Both the position numbers and the translations under genes were made by a program. A model generated the notes under the pieces. It ran no database searches, was not told the DNA's origin, and saw only the letters and a list, made by a program, of their open reading frames with translations. Positions 6,436 to 14,834 of a DNA stretch of 31,063 bases are shown piece by piece; position 1 is the stretch's first letter; each line of letters begins with the position of its first letter. The DNA lies in the NCBI GenBank assembly GCA_002342685.1, contig DDQN01000043.1, positions 23,265 through 54,327 on the forward strand, in the 5' to 3' direction. The stretch comes from Vibrio sp. UBA2441. GTDB taxonomy: Bacteria > Pseudomonadota > Gammaproteobacteria > Enterobacterales > Vibrionaceae.

Positions 6436-8085
6436 TCAACAATCTGCTATAGAATAACTCGCATCAATGGCCAGATTGACAGTGGCAAAAAAGTTTTCAC
6501 GTCCAACGAGATCCAGTAGTCCCGCTTTTCTTAATTTTCCAGTAACCCTTGCATTCGCACCTGCGAACATGACCTTGACGTTACTCTGTTGCAGATCAGT
6601 AACTATGCTCTCTAACGCTTGCAGACCAGTAATGTCTACAAAAGGAACCCGCTGAAGGTCGATAATCAAGCTGTTTGGTTCGCGATGGATTTCAGATAGC
6701 ACGTGTTCAAATTTATCAATGGCCGCAAAAAAGAAAGGTCCTTCCACTGAAAATACCATAACATCATCAGGCAGGCTGGTTATGCCTTGATGGGTTAGTT
6801 CCCTGTTTAAGTCCATATGAGAAGAGCGTTTCACTTCGACACTGTTCGCCATTCTTCCCAAAAAATGAAGAGTAGCCAAAATAATCCCGATGTTTACAGC
6901 GACAACAAGATCTGAAAATACCGTTAAACTGAATGTAATGAGAAGAATAACCACGTCAGCGCGAGGAGCCTGCCGAACCATTTTAACAAAATGTTTTGCT
7001 TCACTCATGTTCCAGGCAACAACAAACAGAATTGCGGCCAGTGTTGCTAACGGAATATGAACGGCCAGCGGAGCAAGGACAAGTAAAATAAGCACCAACG
7101 TAAGCGCATGGACAATACCAGCTATAGGGCTGCTGCCCCCATTCCTAATATTGGTAGCGGTACGGGCAATAGCGCCAGTTGCGGCAAACCCACCAAAAAG
7201 AGGTGTTACCATGTTTGCAACACCCTGACCAATGAGCTCCTGATTAGAATCATGTTTTGTTCCCGCCATGCCATCAGCGACAACTGCAGAAAGAAGAGAT
7301 TCGATGGCTCCCAGCATGGCAATAGTAAAAGCCGGACCTATTAATTGAATAATCTGATTTCCGCTAATATCGGGAACAGAGAAGTCGGGAAGCCCTTGAG
7401 GAATACCGCCAAAAGCCGTGCCAATGGTTTTTACACTTTCGAATTGAAATCCATATTGAATAAGCGTTGCGGCGACCAGAGCGACCAAAGGACCGGGTAT
7501 TTTGTGAATGCCGGGAATTCGGCTGCTAAACACGACTAATAATAACGAAAATATAGCCAGAGCCGTTGTTGTTGCATCAAGTTGAGGAAAAACTACCAGC
7601 ATATTAATCAGCTTTTCATGGAAGAATTCCCCTTGGACTAAAGGTAAGCCGAAGAAGTCACGCCATTGCCCTACCCAGATAGTTACCCCTATACCAGATG
7701 TGAAGCCGATGATGACTGGAGCGGGGATAAACTTTATTACGGCGCCCATTTTCGCCAGACCAAAAATAAATAAGATCACGCCCGCCATCATAGTGGCGAC
7801 CTGTAGTCCGGCAACACCATACTTTGCCGTGATCCCCGACAACACAATTATAAAAGCGCCAGTCGGCCCCGCTATTTGAAGTCGGCTTCCGCCAAAAAGA
7901 GACACACAAATACCAGCAACAATGGAGGTATAAATACCTTGTTCTGGTTTGACTCCCGAAGCAATGGCAAATGCCATGCCCAGTGGCAATGCAACGATCC
8001 CCACAATGACACCGGAAATAAGATTTCGTATCCAATGTTTCTTTTGCAGTAACCCAGCACTGTGGGCCTCTAAAATAGCGAACAT
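6436..8085 (-). CDS. SulP/SLC26-family anion transporter with STAS domain, DauA-like
   Basis: An inner-membrane anion transporter of 549 aa. Residues about 20-425 are a run of hydrophobic helices with SulP landmarks: the GLYT-type motif EQGIYTSIVAG, the GGSRLQIAGPTGAF loop, and LGAIESLL with DGMAGTKHDSNQELIGQG. A cytoplasmic STAS domain follows (about 445-545) with the VPFVDITGLQAL loop that corresponds to the anti-sigma-antagonist phosphosite region. The closest relative I know is E. coli DauA (559 aa), a C4-dicarboxylate transporter; other SulP proteins carry sulfate or bicarbonate, so the substrate cannot be fixed from sequence. It is a single gene convergent to rimI, sitting where E. coli has yjjG between rimI and prfC. 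Confidence 0.9.
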   Translation of the reverse strand: MFAILEAHSAGLLQKKHWIRNLISGVIVGIVALPLGMAFAIASGVKPEQGIYTSIVAGICVSLFGGSRLQIAGPTGAFIIVLSGITAKYGVAGLQVATMMAGVILFIFGLAKMGAVIKFIPAPVIIGFTSGIGVTIWVGQWRDFFGLPLVQGEFFHEKLINMLVVFPQLDATTTALAIFSLLLVVFSSRIPGIHKIPGPLVALVAATLIQYGFQFESVKTIGTAFGGIPQGLPDFSVPDISGNQIIQLIGPAFTIAMLGAIESLLSAVVADGMAGTKHDSNQELIGQGVANMVTPLFGGFAATGAIARTATNIRNGGSSPIAGIVHALTLVLILLVLAPLAVHIPLATLAAILFVVAWNMSEAKHFVKMVRQAPRADVVILLITFSLTVFSDLVVAVNIGIILATLHFLGRMANSVEVKRSSHMDLNRELTHQGITSLPDDVMVFSVEGPFFFAAIDKFEHVLSEIHREPNSLIIDLQRVPFVDITGLQALESIVTDLQQSNVKVMFAGANARVTGKLRKAGLLDLVGRENFFATVNLAIDASYSIADC

Positions 8086-8120
8086 TTGTTACTCGTGAAT
8101 GCGGATGAAATGATAGCGGG

Positions 8121-8149
8121 ATTATAGTCCTATGCTAATGAAAAACCAG
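8121..8149 (-). promoter_or_regulatory. sulP promoter
   Basis: A perfect TATAAT (minus strand, 8126 down to 8121) lies about 36 bases before the sulP ATG. The -35 region is poor (TGGTTT at a 16-base spacing). Confidence 0.5.
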
Positions 8150-8310
8150 AGGTTTTGTTAGTGTGGCAGCATAATGCCTATGCGATCAGTTCTAAGTTGC
8201 CCCGCGTGAAGGCTAAAACTGTTCAGGATGGAATGAGCCGCTTTAAGCCGCTTGGATATGTCTGGTGTAAAAAAAGAAAAATGAACTTTCCATCGTCACT
8301 ACTGGAAATA

Positions 8311-8338
8311 TGTAAAACGAACTAATAGCTGATATAAT
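8311..8338 (+). promoter_or_regulatory. prfC promoter with extended -10
   Basis: TGATATAAT (8330-8338) is a perfect extended -10 element; the -35 (TGTAAA, 8311-8316, spacer 16) is weak, as is common with extended -10 promoters. RNA would start near 8345. The leader then carries a small hairpin CACCG-ATT-CGGTG (8370-8382). A short GATT/AATC stem (8407-8417) holds the ribosome binding GGA at its loop edge just before the ATG. Confidence 0.6.
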
Positions 8339-8417
8339 CCAGCCAAATTTCTCTAACAGACGATAAGTACACCGATTCGGTGCGCTTGGCTGTGATCATC
8401 ACTGAAGATTCGGAATC

Positions 8418-10007
8418 ATGTCAAATAGTCCATTTATAGGCGAAGTATCCAAGCGAAGAACCTTCGCTATCATCTCGCACCCAGATGCGGGTAAAACAAC
8501 CATTACCGAAAAAGTATTACTTTTTGGTCGTGCTATTCAGTCTGCAGGTACAGTTAAAGGCCGTGGTTCAAATCAACACGCGAAATCTGACTGGATGGAG
8601 ATGGAAAAAGAACGTGGTATCTCGGTAACAACCTCTGTGATGCAGTTTCCATACAACGATTCTTTGGTCAATCTGTTGGATACTCCAGGACACGAAGATT
8701 TCTCCGAAGATACCTATCGTACACTGACAGCAGTAGACTCTTGCTTGATGGTGATCGATGCGGCAAAAGGTGTCGAAGATCGTACTCGTAAATTGATGGA
8801 AGTTACTCGTCTTAGAGATACTCCTATCGTCACCTTCATGAACAAATTGGACCGAGATATTCGAGACCCAATGGAACTGCTTGATGAAGTCGAGAGTGAA
8901 TTAAAGATCGCCTGTGCTCCAGTATCATGGCCTATTGGTTGTGGTAAAGAGTTCAAAGGTGTTTATCACATTCATCGTAATGAAGCGATTCTTTACTCGA
9001 CAGGTCAAGGTCATACTATTCAGGACGAAGTGATCATCAAAGGGCTGGATAATCCAGAGTTGGATAAAGCCATTGGTGATGAGCTGGCAGAGCAACTTCG
9101 TGATGAGCTGGAGCTTGTTATTGGTGCTTCTCATGAATTTGATCACGAACTGTTTCTCGCAGGCGAATTATCTCCGGTATTCTTTGGTACGGCACTAGGT
9201 AACTTTGGTGTTGACCATATGCTTGACGGATTGACTAAATGGGCTCCAGAGCCGTTACCTCGTCAGGCAAATGAACGCGAAGTAGAAGCAACTGAAGAGA
9301 AATTCTCAGGCTTTGTATTTAAGATCCAGGCAAATATGGATCCTAAGCATCGTGACCGTATTGCCTTTATGCGAATAGTTTCTGGTACTTATAAACAAGG
9401 CATGAAGATGAACCATGTTCGTCTTGGCAAGCAAATTAATATATCTGATGCTGTGACATTTATGGCAGGAGATCGTTCTCGCGCAGAGACGGCCTTCGCG
9501 GGTGATATTATAGGTTTGCACAACCACGGAACTATCCAGATAGGTGATACCTTTACTCAAGGTGAAACACTTAAATTCGCTGGAATACCAAACTTTGCAC
9601 CAGAATTATTCCGTCGAATTCGACTTAGAGATCCATTAAAACAGAAACAGCTATTAAAAGGGCTGGTTCAGCTTTCTGAAGAAGGCGCTGTTCAGGTGTT
9701 CCGTCCATTGCAAAATAACGATCTAATTGTTGGCGCGGTTGGTGTACTTCAGTTTGACGTGGTGGTTGCACGTCTTAAATCTGAATATAACGTTGAAGCG
9801 ATATATGAAAGTATCAACGTCGCAACAGCCCGTTGGGTTGAGTGTGATGATGAGAAGAAACTGGAAGAGTTTAAACGTAAGAACCAAACTAATCTGGCAT
9901 TGGATGGCGGTAACAACCTCTCTTATGTCGCACCAACTATGGTTAATTTGAACTTAGCTCAAGAGCGCTTTCCTGAAGTTCAGTTCCGAGCAACTCGCGA
10001 ACACTAA
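8418..10007 (+). CDS. prfC: Peptide chain release factor 3 (RF3)
   Basis: RF3 is a cytoplasmic translational GTPase that recycles RF1/RF2 from the ribosome after peptide release. At 529 aa it has exactly the E. coli length. GTPase motifs: HPDAGKT (21-27, P-loop), RGISVTTSVMQF (switch I region), DTPGHEDFSEDT (switch II) and NKLD. The rest matches the EF-G-like beta-barrel and RF3 C-terminal domain. The ATG has GGA 4 bases upstream in a small stem-loop. Own promoter, own terminator: a single-gene unit, next to rimI as in E. coli apart from the sulP/yjjG exchange. Confidence 0.97.
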   Translation: MSNSPFIGEVSKRRTFAIISHPDAGKTTITEKVLLFGRAIQSAGTVKGRGSNQHAKSDWMEMEKERGISVTTSVMQFPYNDSLVNLLDTPGHEDFSEDTYRTLTAVDSCLMVIDAAKGVEDRTRKLMEVTRLRDTPIVTFMNKLDRDIRDPMELLDEVESELKIACAPVSWPIGCGKEFKGVYHIHRNEAILYSTGQGHTIQDEVIIKGLDNPELDKAIGDELAEQLRDELELVIGASHEFDHELFLAGELSPVFFGTALGNFGVDHMLDGLTKWAPEPLPRQANEREVEATEEKFSGFVFKIQANMDPKHRDRIAFMRIVSGTYKQGMKMNHVRLGKQINISDAVTFMAGDRSRAETAFAGDIIGLHNHGTIQIGDTFTQGETLKFAGIPNFAPELFRRIRLRDPLKQKQLLKGLVQLSEEGAVQVFRPLQNNDLIVGAVGVLQFDVVVARLKSEYNVEAIYESINVATARWVECDDEKKLEEFKRKNQTNLALDGGNNLSYVAPTMVNLNLAQERFPEVQFRATREH

Positions 10008-10028
10008 CGGCACGGTTTGTTAAAAAAT

Positions 10029-10067
10029 AAAAAAAGGTCAGACACTAACAGTGTCTGACCTTTTTTA
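10029..10067. terminator. Bidirectional terminator between prfC and the ABC operon
   Basis: An 11-base-pair perfect stem, GGTCAGACACT (10036-10046) and AGTGTCTGACC (10050-10060), with an AAC loop, A run on the left and T run on the right. It can stop prfC transcription rightwards and the ABC transporter operon leftwards. Confidence 0.95.
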
Positions 10068-10086
10068 GTCTTTATTTAAACCGCAA

Positions 10087-11052
10087 TTACTCACGTTCTT
10101 TGGTATAAGGAACACCAATCGCTTTTGGTGCAATAGCTTTACCAATAAAGCCAGCAAGCAGGAATACTGTAAGAACATACGGTATAACTTCGATAGCCTG
10201 AACAGGGATAGGGAAGTCACCGATACTGACGCCTTGCAGACGAATTGCCAGTGCATCCAAGAAGCCGAATAACAAACAAGCGCCCATTGCAGTGAATGGT
10301 TTCCACTTACCAAAAATCAATGCGGCTAATGCCATATAACCTTTACCAGCACTCATATTAGGAATGAACTGGGCGGTTTGGGCAACTGAAAGGTAGACAC
10401 CACCAATACCCACTAATAGGCCACAGATAACCATAGCACTATAGCGCATTCCAACCACAGAGATACCAGCGGTATCCACAGCAGATGGAGATTCACCAAC
10501 CGCTCTTAAACGTAATCCCCAACGCGTTCTAAATAGCGTATACCAAGCGAGTGGAACGATAAGTATGACAAGGTAATTTAGCGCGGAGTGGCCACTTAAT
10601 AGTTCGGAATAAAGCAAACCAATAATGGGTGTATCCGCTAATTCGTTAGCAAAGGGCAGGTCGATAGGCGCAAAGCGAGCATCTCCTGAAAGTGCAGGTG
10701 TTTGCCCTCCCTGATGGAACCAGTGGCGGCCTAGCGTTACAGTTAAACCAGCGGCTAATATATTGATAGCCATACCACTTACTACCTGATCACCTCGGTG
10801 GGTAATTGAAGCAAAGCCGTGAAGCAGAGCGAGCAAAATAGAAACCGATACGCCAGCAGCCAGTCCCAGCCATGCTGAACCTGTCATATGTGCCGCCGCA
10901 GCACCAGCAAAAGCTGAAGCAAGTAGTTTACCTTCCAAGGCAATGTTAACAATACCAGAGCGTTCACTGAACATACCGGCAAGTGACGCCAATATTAATG
11001 GAGTCGCAACGCGAATAGTGGCGTCCAGCATAAGGATAATCGTTTCAAACAT
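10087..11052 (-). CDS. Nucleoside ABC transporter permease 2 (NupQ/YufQ type)
   Basis: Inner-membrane permease of a BMP-type ABC importer, 321 aa and almost wholly hydrophobic. It resembles the branched-chain-type permease fold used by this family: LASLAGMFSERSGIVNIALEGKLL near the N-terminus and GLRLRAVGESPSAVDTAGI in the middle are the family landmarks (the latter is the cytoplasmic coupling region). It starts 2 bases after the end of the other permease gene and is last in the operon, before the shared terminator. Related systems in Bacillus (NupNOPQ) and Streptococcus import purine and pyrimidine nucleosides; the deo genes nearby make nucleosides the likely substrate here. Confidence 0.9.
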   Translation of the reverse strand: MFETIILMLDATIRVATPLILASLAGMFSERSGIVNIALEGKLLASAFAGAAAAHMTGSAWLGLAAGVSVSILLALLHGFASITHRGDQVVSGMAINILAAGLTVTLGRHWFHQGGQTPALSGDARFAPIDLPFANELADTPIIGLLYSELLSGHSALNYLVILIVPLAWYTLFRTRWGLRLRAVGESPSAVDTAGISVVGMRYSAMVICGLLVGIGGVYLSVAQTAQFIPNMSAGKGYMALAALIFGKWKPFTAMGACLLFGFLDALAIRLQGVSIGDFPIPVQAIEVIPYVLTVFLLAGFIGKAIAPKAIGVPYTKERE

Positions 11053-11054
11053 GA

Positions 11055-12167
11055 TTAAGCCGCTCCATTTTCAGATTTAGTGAATAGTTTGATGTAGGTT
11101 TTTTCTAGTGATGGTCTGAACATATGTTCTAAAGCACCAGAGAAAAGAATCACTAGACCTTGCAATACAACAACAATATTTCGGTCTACACCATACTCAA
11201 AACTTAACTCAGCACCGCCTTGGTATAAGAAACCAAATAGCAAGCTCGCCAGAAGGATGCCCACAGGGTGATTACGGCCCATTAGTGCGACAGCAATACC
11301 CGTAAAACCAAAGCCTTCTACAAAGTTTAATTTAATTTGATGAAGCTCACCTTGCAGCACGTTCAAACCAAAGAAACCAGCCAGCATCCCGGAAATGAGC
11401 ATAGTAATAACAACAATCTTTATGTAGTTAATACCAGCATATCCAGCGGCAGAAGGATTAGAACCTACAGAACGAATTTCATAACCCCAGCGTGAATGCC
11501 AGATAAATAACCAGACAAAAACACAACAAAGTAGGGCGAAAATAAAACTAAGGTTTAATGGGCTAGCTGCCATCTCAATACCAAAAACACCTAACATTTC
11601 ATGCATTTTTGGAAGCCAGCTGCTCACCGCAAATACCCGACTTTCTGTTGCCATGGTATTTTCTGGTTTTAGTACATCCACCAGCAAATAGGCCATAAGT
11701 GAAGCAGCAATAAAGTTGAACATTATGGTTGTGATTACGATGTGTGAACCACGTTTAGCTTGTAGGTATGCTGGAATAAATGCCCAAGCTGCACCAAACA
11801 ACCCGCCAGCAATAACAGCGAAAGGAAAGACGATGTACCAAGGAGCGTATTCGCCTAGTGTCAGACAAATTAGACCGACCCCTAAACCGCCGATGTAAGC
11901 CTGACCTTCACCACCAATGTTGAATAGCCCTGCGTGGAACGCAACAGCTACGGCCAAACCGGTAAAGACAAATCCAGTGGCATAATAAAGTGTGTAACCA
12001 AAGCCTTCGGCATAACCGAATGCACCGGTCCACATTACTTTTGCCGCATCGATTGGGCTAATATCAATATAAATAAATAATAGGGCTGAGACTAAAAATG
12101 CAACCATTACGTTAATAGCGGGTAATAGTGCAACGGTCACCCAAGCAGGAACTCTTGCCTGACTCAT
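11055..12167 (-). CDS. Nucleoside ABC transporter permease 1 (NupP/YufP type)
   Basis: First of the two permeases, 370 aa, with many hydrophobic helices. Family landmarks: FNIGGEGQAYIGG in the first half and the coupling-helix segment GYEIRSVGSNPSAAGYAGI. The pairing of one longer and one shorter permease with a double ATPase and a BMP-family binding protein is diagnostic for this transporter class. Its ATG overlaps the ATPase stop by 4 bases, so translation is coupled. The two permeases should form a heterodimeric channel in the inner membrane. Confidence 0.9.
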   Translation of the reverse strand: MSQARVPAWVTVALLPAINVMVAFLVSALLFIYIDISPIDAAKVMWTGAFGYAEGFGYTLYYATGFVFTGLAVAVAFHAGLFNIGGEGQAYIGGLGVGLICLTLGEYAPWYIVFPFAVIAGGLFGAAWAFIPAYLQAKRGSHIVITTIMFNFIAASLMAYLLVDVLKPENTMATESRVFAVSSWLPKMHEMLGVFGIEMAASPLNLSFIFALLCCVFVWLFIWHSRWGYEIRSVGSNPSAAGYAGINYIKIVVITMLISGMLAGFFGLNVLQGELHQIKLNFVEGFGFTGIAVALMGRNHPVGILLASLLFGFLYQGGAELSFEYGVDRNIVVVLQGLVILFSGALEHMFRPSLEKTYIKLFTKSENGAA

Positions 12168-13744
12168 GATGCTTCTCCCTGCGGTTCTGAACTGTTTTTG
12201 ATATGTTCGGGAAGAATATTTGCCATCATCAAGCCAAGTGTTTTCTCATCAGCTTGTTCAGCACTAACTTCACCGACAATAGAACCATCGAACATAACGA
12301 TAATACGATCCGCTAGACTCAATATTTCATCAAGCTCCACAGAAACGAGAAGTACCGCTTTTCCGGCGTCACGACTAGCAATGATTTGTTGGTGGATATA
12401 TTCAATGGCACCGATATCTACGCCGCGAGTCGGTTGTCCAACCAACAAAACATTTGGATTTTCTTCCATTTCACGAGCGATAACGAGCTTTTGCTGATTA
12501 CCACCAGAGAAATTGGCCGTTTTAAGGCTGACGTCGTTAGGACGAACATCCCATTTATCCATGCTGGTTTGACAATATTCCTGGATAGCCGCTTTGTCTT
12601 GCAGTAGGCCAAGATCGCCCCTGTTGTACTTAGGCAAATTATGGTAACCAAGGATGTAAGCTTCTTGAGCTTCAAACTTATTGATTAGCCCTTGTTTATG
12701 CCTGTCTTCTGGAATGTGGCCGACTCCCATAGCACGAACATGTTGAGGGTGCCTTGGGGTCTCTCTATTAAAGGTGTGTCCATTTAAAGAAATATCACCA
12801 GAATGAGGAGGTAAAATACCGGAGAGCAAGCCTAAGATCTCTGATTGCCCATTACCGGAAACGCCAGCGATACCGACAATTTCACCTTCTCTAACAGAGA
12901 AACTGATCTCTTTTACTCGTTGAACGCCGGCATCATCAAAGTAGCTAAGTTTCTCTACTTTAATCAATTCATTTTTAGGAGATGCAGGTTTCTTTTCAAC
13001 TTTAAGACGAACCTTACGTCCTACCATTAATTCTGCAAGTTGATTTTGATCGGTCTCAGCGGTGACGACATGCTCAACCATGCCACCTTGACGCATTACC
13101 GAGATATTATCCGTAATCGCCAGTACTTCACGAAGTTTGTGAGTAATGATCATCACTGTGGTGCCTTGCTCGCGAAGTTTATCAAGAATGGTAAATAGAT
13201 GATCCGCTTCTTGAGGGGTTAGTACACCCGTTGGTTCATCCAAAATAAGAATGTTTGCGTCACGATAAAGGGCTTTTAATATTTCGACACGCTGTTGTAA
13301 ACCAACAGGTAATTCGCCAACGATCGCATCGAGGGGAACATCGAGGCCGTAGTCTTTTTCAATTTGAATTAGTTTCTTTCTTGCTGAACTCAAACTTTCT
13401 TTTAATTTCCAGCCATTTTCAGCGCCAAGGACAATGTTTTCTAGAACAGTAAAATTTTCGACCAACATGAAGTGTTGGTGGACCATTCCGATACCTGCTG
13501 CGATGGCTTCCTGTGAATTCGATGGTTTATAGTCTTTATTATTTACTTGCATTGAGCCTGCATCGGCATGATAAAAGCCGTAAATAATACTCATCAATGT
13601 GGATTTACCGGCACCATTTTCACCAATAATTCCGTGAATTGTACCTGCTGGAACTCGCAAATCGATGGCTTTATTGGCGTGTACAGCCCCAAAGCGTTTG
13701 TCGATTTTTTTGAGCTCAATAGCGTAATTTTGAGTTTGAGTCAC
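12164..13744 (-). CDS. Nucleoside ABC transporter ATPase, two fused nucleotide-binding domains (NupO/YufO type)
   Basis: A 526-aa cytoplasmic ATPase with two ABC domains in one chain. Domain 1 is complete: GENGAGKST (Walker A), LPVGLQQRVEI (signature) and ILILDEPTG (Walker B). Domain 2 is degenerate at two points: the P-loop reads GVSGNGQSE, with Q for the usual lysine, and the Walker B end reads VLLVGQPTRGVD, lacking DE, while its signature NFSGGNQQK is intact. This asymmetry is normal for sugar and nucleoside double ATPases; it implies one competent hydrolysis site. It follows the binding-protein gene after a 91-base spacer that contains a strong hairpin. Confidence 0.93.
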   Translation of the reverse strand: MTQTQNYAIELKKIDKRFGAVHANKAIDLRVPAGTIHGIIGENGAGKSTLMSIIYGFYHADAGSMQVNNKDYKPSNSQEAIAAGIGMVHQHFMLVENFTVLENIVLGAENGWKLKESLSSARKKLIQIEKDYGLDVPLDAIVGELPVGLQQRVEILKALYRDANILILDEPTGVLTPQEADHLFTILDKLREQGTTVMIITHKLREVLAITDNISVMRQGGMVEHVVTAETDQNQLAELMVGRKVRLKVEKKPASPKNELIKVEKLSYFDDAGVQRVKEISFSVREGEIVGIAGVSGNGQSEILGLLSGILPPHSGDISLNGHTFNRETPRHPQHVRAMGVGHIPEDRHKQGLINKFEAQEAYILGYHNLPKYNRGDLGLLQDKAAIQEYCQTSMDKWDVRPNDVSLKTANFSGGNQQKLVIAREMEENPNVLLVGQPTRGVDIGAIEYIHQQIIASRDAGKAVLLVSVELDEILSLADRIIVMFDGSIVGEVSAEQADEKTLGLMMANILPEHIKNSSEPQGEAS

Positions 13745-13777
13745 GAGATATACCTGAACGTCAACGTTACAATATAA

Positions 13778-13807
13778 TACGCCGCTGATACCGATATCAG
13801 CGGCGTA
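13778..13807 (-). terminator. Intercistronic hairpin, likely attenuator or mRNA stabiliser
   Basis: Perfect 13-base-pair inverted repeat (13778-13790 and 13795-13807) with a 4-base loop, in the gap between the binding-protein gene and the ATPase gene. No full T run follows on the minus strand (TTATATTG), so partial termination or 3'-end protection is more likely than complete termination. Such hairpins commonly let the periplasmic binding protein be made in excess over the membrane parts. Confidence 0.75.
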
Positions 13808-13835
13808 AAGATCAACGAACTACGAGTAACATTTA

Positions 13836-14834
13836 TTAATAGTTACAAGTGTTGTCAGACATGTAGTCATGTACATTGATCTTACCTGCAATGATGTCAG
13901 CTTTAATGCCTTCAACATAAGCTTTCATTTCATCAGAAACCAAGCTTGCATTGTTGTCATCAAGAGCCCACTCAACACCATTTTCTTTAAGACCTAATAC
14001 TTGAATACCAGGTTTCCAAGTACCGTCCATGCTGTCGATCCACGTTTTCTTCGCCGCAACACCAACTCGCTTAACCATAGACGTTAGCATAGTGCCCGGT
14101 TGAAGATGGTTTTGGTTCGCATCTACACCGATAGCCAGTTTACCTGCATCCTTAGCTGCTTGGTAAACACCCATACCAGTACCGCCCGCCGCTGCATAGA
14201 TAACATCAGCGCCTTGAGAGAATTGTGATTTTGCTAACTCAGAACCTTTAGCAGGGTCAGCAAATGCCGCTGGAGTAGAGCCAGTCATGTTTTGAAGTAC
14301 AGTTGCATCAGAGTTTGCATACTTAGCACCCTGCTCGTAACCACATTGGAACTTACGGATCAGAGGGATATCCATACCACCAACAAAGCCGACAGTACCA
14401 GTCTTAGACGCTTTTGCTGCAAGAGCACCAACAAGGAATGAACCTTCGTGCTCTTTAAAAACGATAGACTGAACGTTTGGTTTGTCAACAACCATATCGA
14501 TGATAGTGAACTGAATATCAGGGAACTCAGTTGCCACTTTTTCTACTGCTGATGCCATGTTGAAGCCTACCGCTACGATTGGGCTAAAGCCACGGCTGGC
14601 TAAGCGACGTAAACCTTGCTCACGTTGCGCTTCATTTTGAGGTTCAAATTCGCGGACTTTAACCCCTTTTTCAGCTTCCAATACTTTTACACCATTTTGG
14701 AAAACCGCTTCGTTAAAGGATTTATCAAATTTACCTGCTGTATCATAAATTACCGCTGGTTTTGGCGCAGCGAAAACACTGAATGATGAAATTGCTAGTG
14801 CTAGTGCAGATAGCTTAAGAGTCGTTTTTTTCAC
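13836..14834 (-). CDS. BMP-family nucleoside-binding periplasmic protein
   Basis: Substrate-binding protein of the ABC importer, 332 aa. A Sec signal peptide is clear (MKKTTLKLSALALAISSF..., cleavage about residue 22-23 after VFA or VFAA). There is no lipobox cysteine, so it should be soluble in the periplasm, unlike the lipoproteins of Gram-positive relatives. Mature features fit the PnrA/BmpA fold: VIYDTAGKFDKSFNE at the N-terminus, VGFVGGMDIPLIRKF and the hinge region AAAGGTGMGVYQAA. Two cysteines (C164 and the third residue from the end) could form a disulfide that ties down the C-terminus. First gene of the operon, with PurR-like sites upstream. Confidence 0.93.
   Translation of the reverse strand: MKKTTLKLSALALAISSFSVFAAPKPAVIYDTAGKFDKSFNEAVFQNGVKVLEAEKGVKVREFEPQNEAQREQGLRRLASRGFSPIVAVGFNMASAVEKVATEFPDIQFTIIDMVVDKPNVQSIVFKEHEGSFLVGALAAKASKTGTVGFVGGMDIPLIRKFQCGYEQGAKYANSDATVLQNMTGSTPAAFADPAKGSELAKSQFSQGADVIYAAAGGTGMGVYQAAKDAGKLAIGVDANQNHLQPGTMLTSMVKRVGVAAKKTWIDSMDGTWKPGIQVLGLKENGVEWALDDNNASLVSDEMKAYVEGIKADIIAGKINVHDYMSDNTCNY

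Larger units (their letters stand above)
8086..8417. other. Intergenic region between divergent sulP and prfC
   Basis: Holds the two divergent promoters listed separately. A perfect 6-base-pair inverted repeat with a 3-base loop (AAAACC AGA GGTTTT, 8142-8156) lies at the -35 side of the sulP promoter and could be an operator. The stretch 8160-8300 shows no reading frame or motif I recognise. Confidence 0.5.

Noticed and set aside
7658..8035. 125-codon minus-strand frame inside sulP
   Set aside because: It is a shifted frame of the sulP gene rich in Cys, Arg and Tyr, typical of an out-of-frame shadow of a membrane protein gene.
10065..10313. 82-codon minus-strand frame at the end of the ABC operon
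   Set aside because: Shifted frame of the permease gene that runs into the terminator; no independent support.
12164..13744. Degenerate second ATPase domain as a sign of decay
   Set aside because: Loss of the lysine and DE in the second domain is usual in double ATPases of sugar and nucleoside importers.
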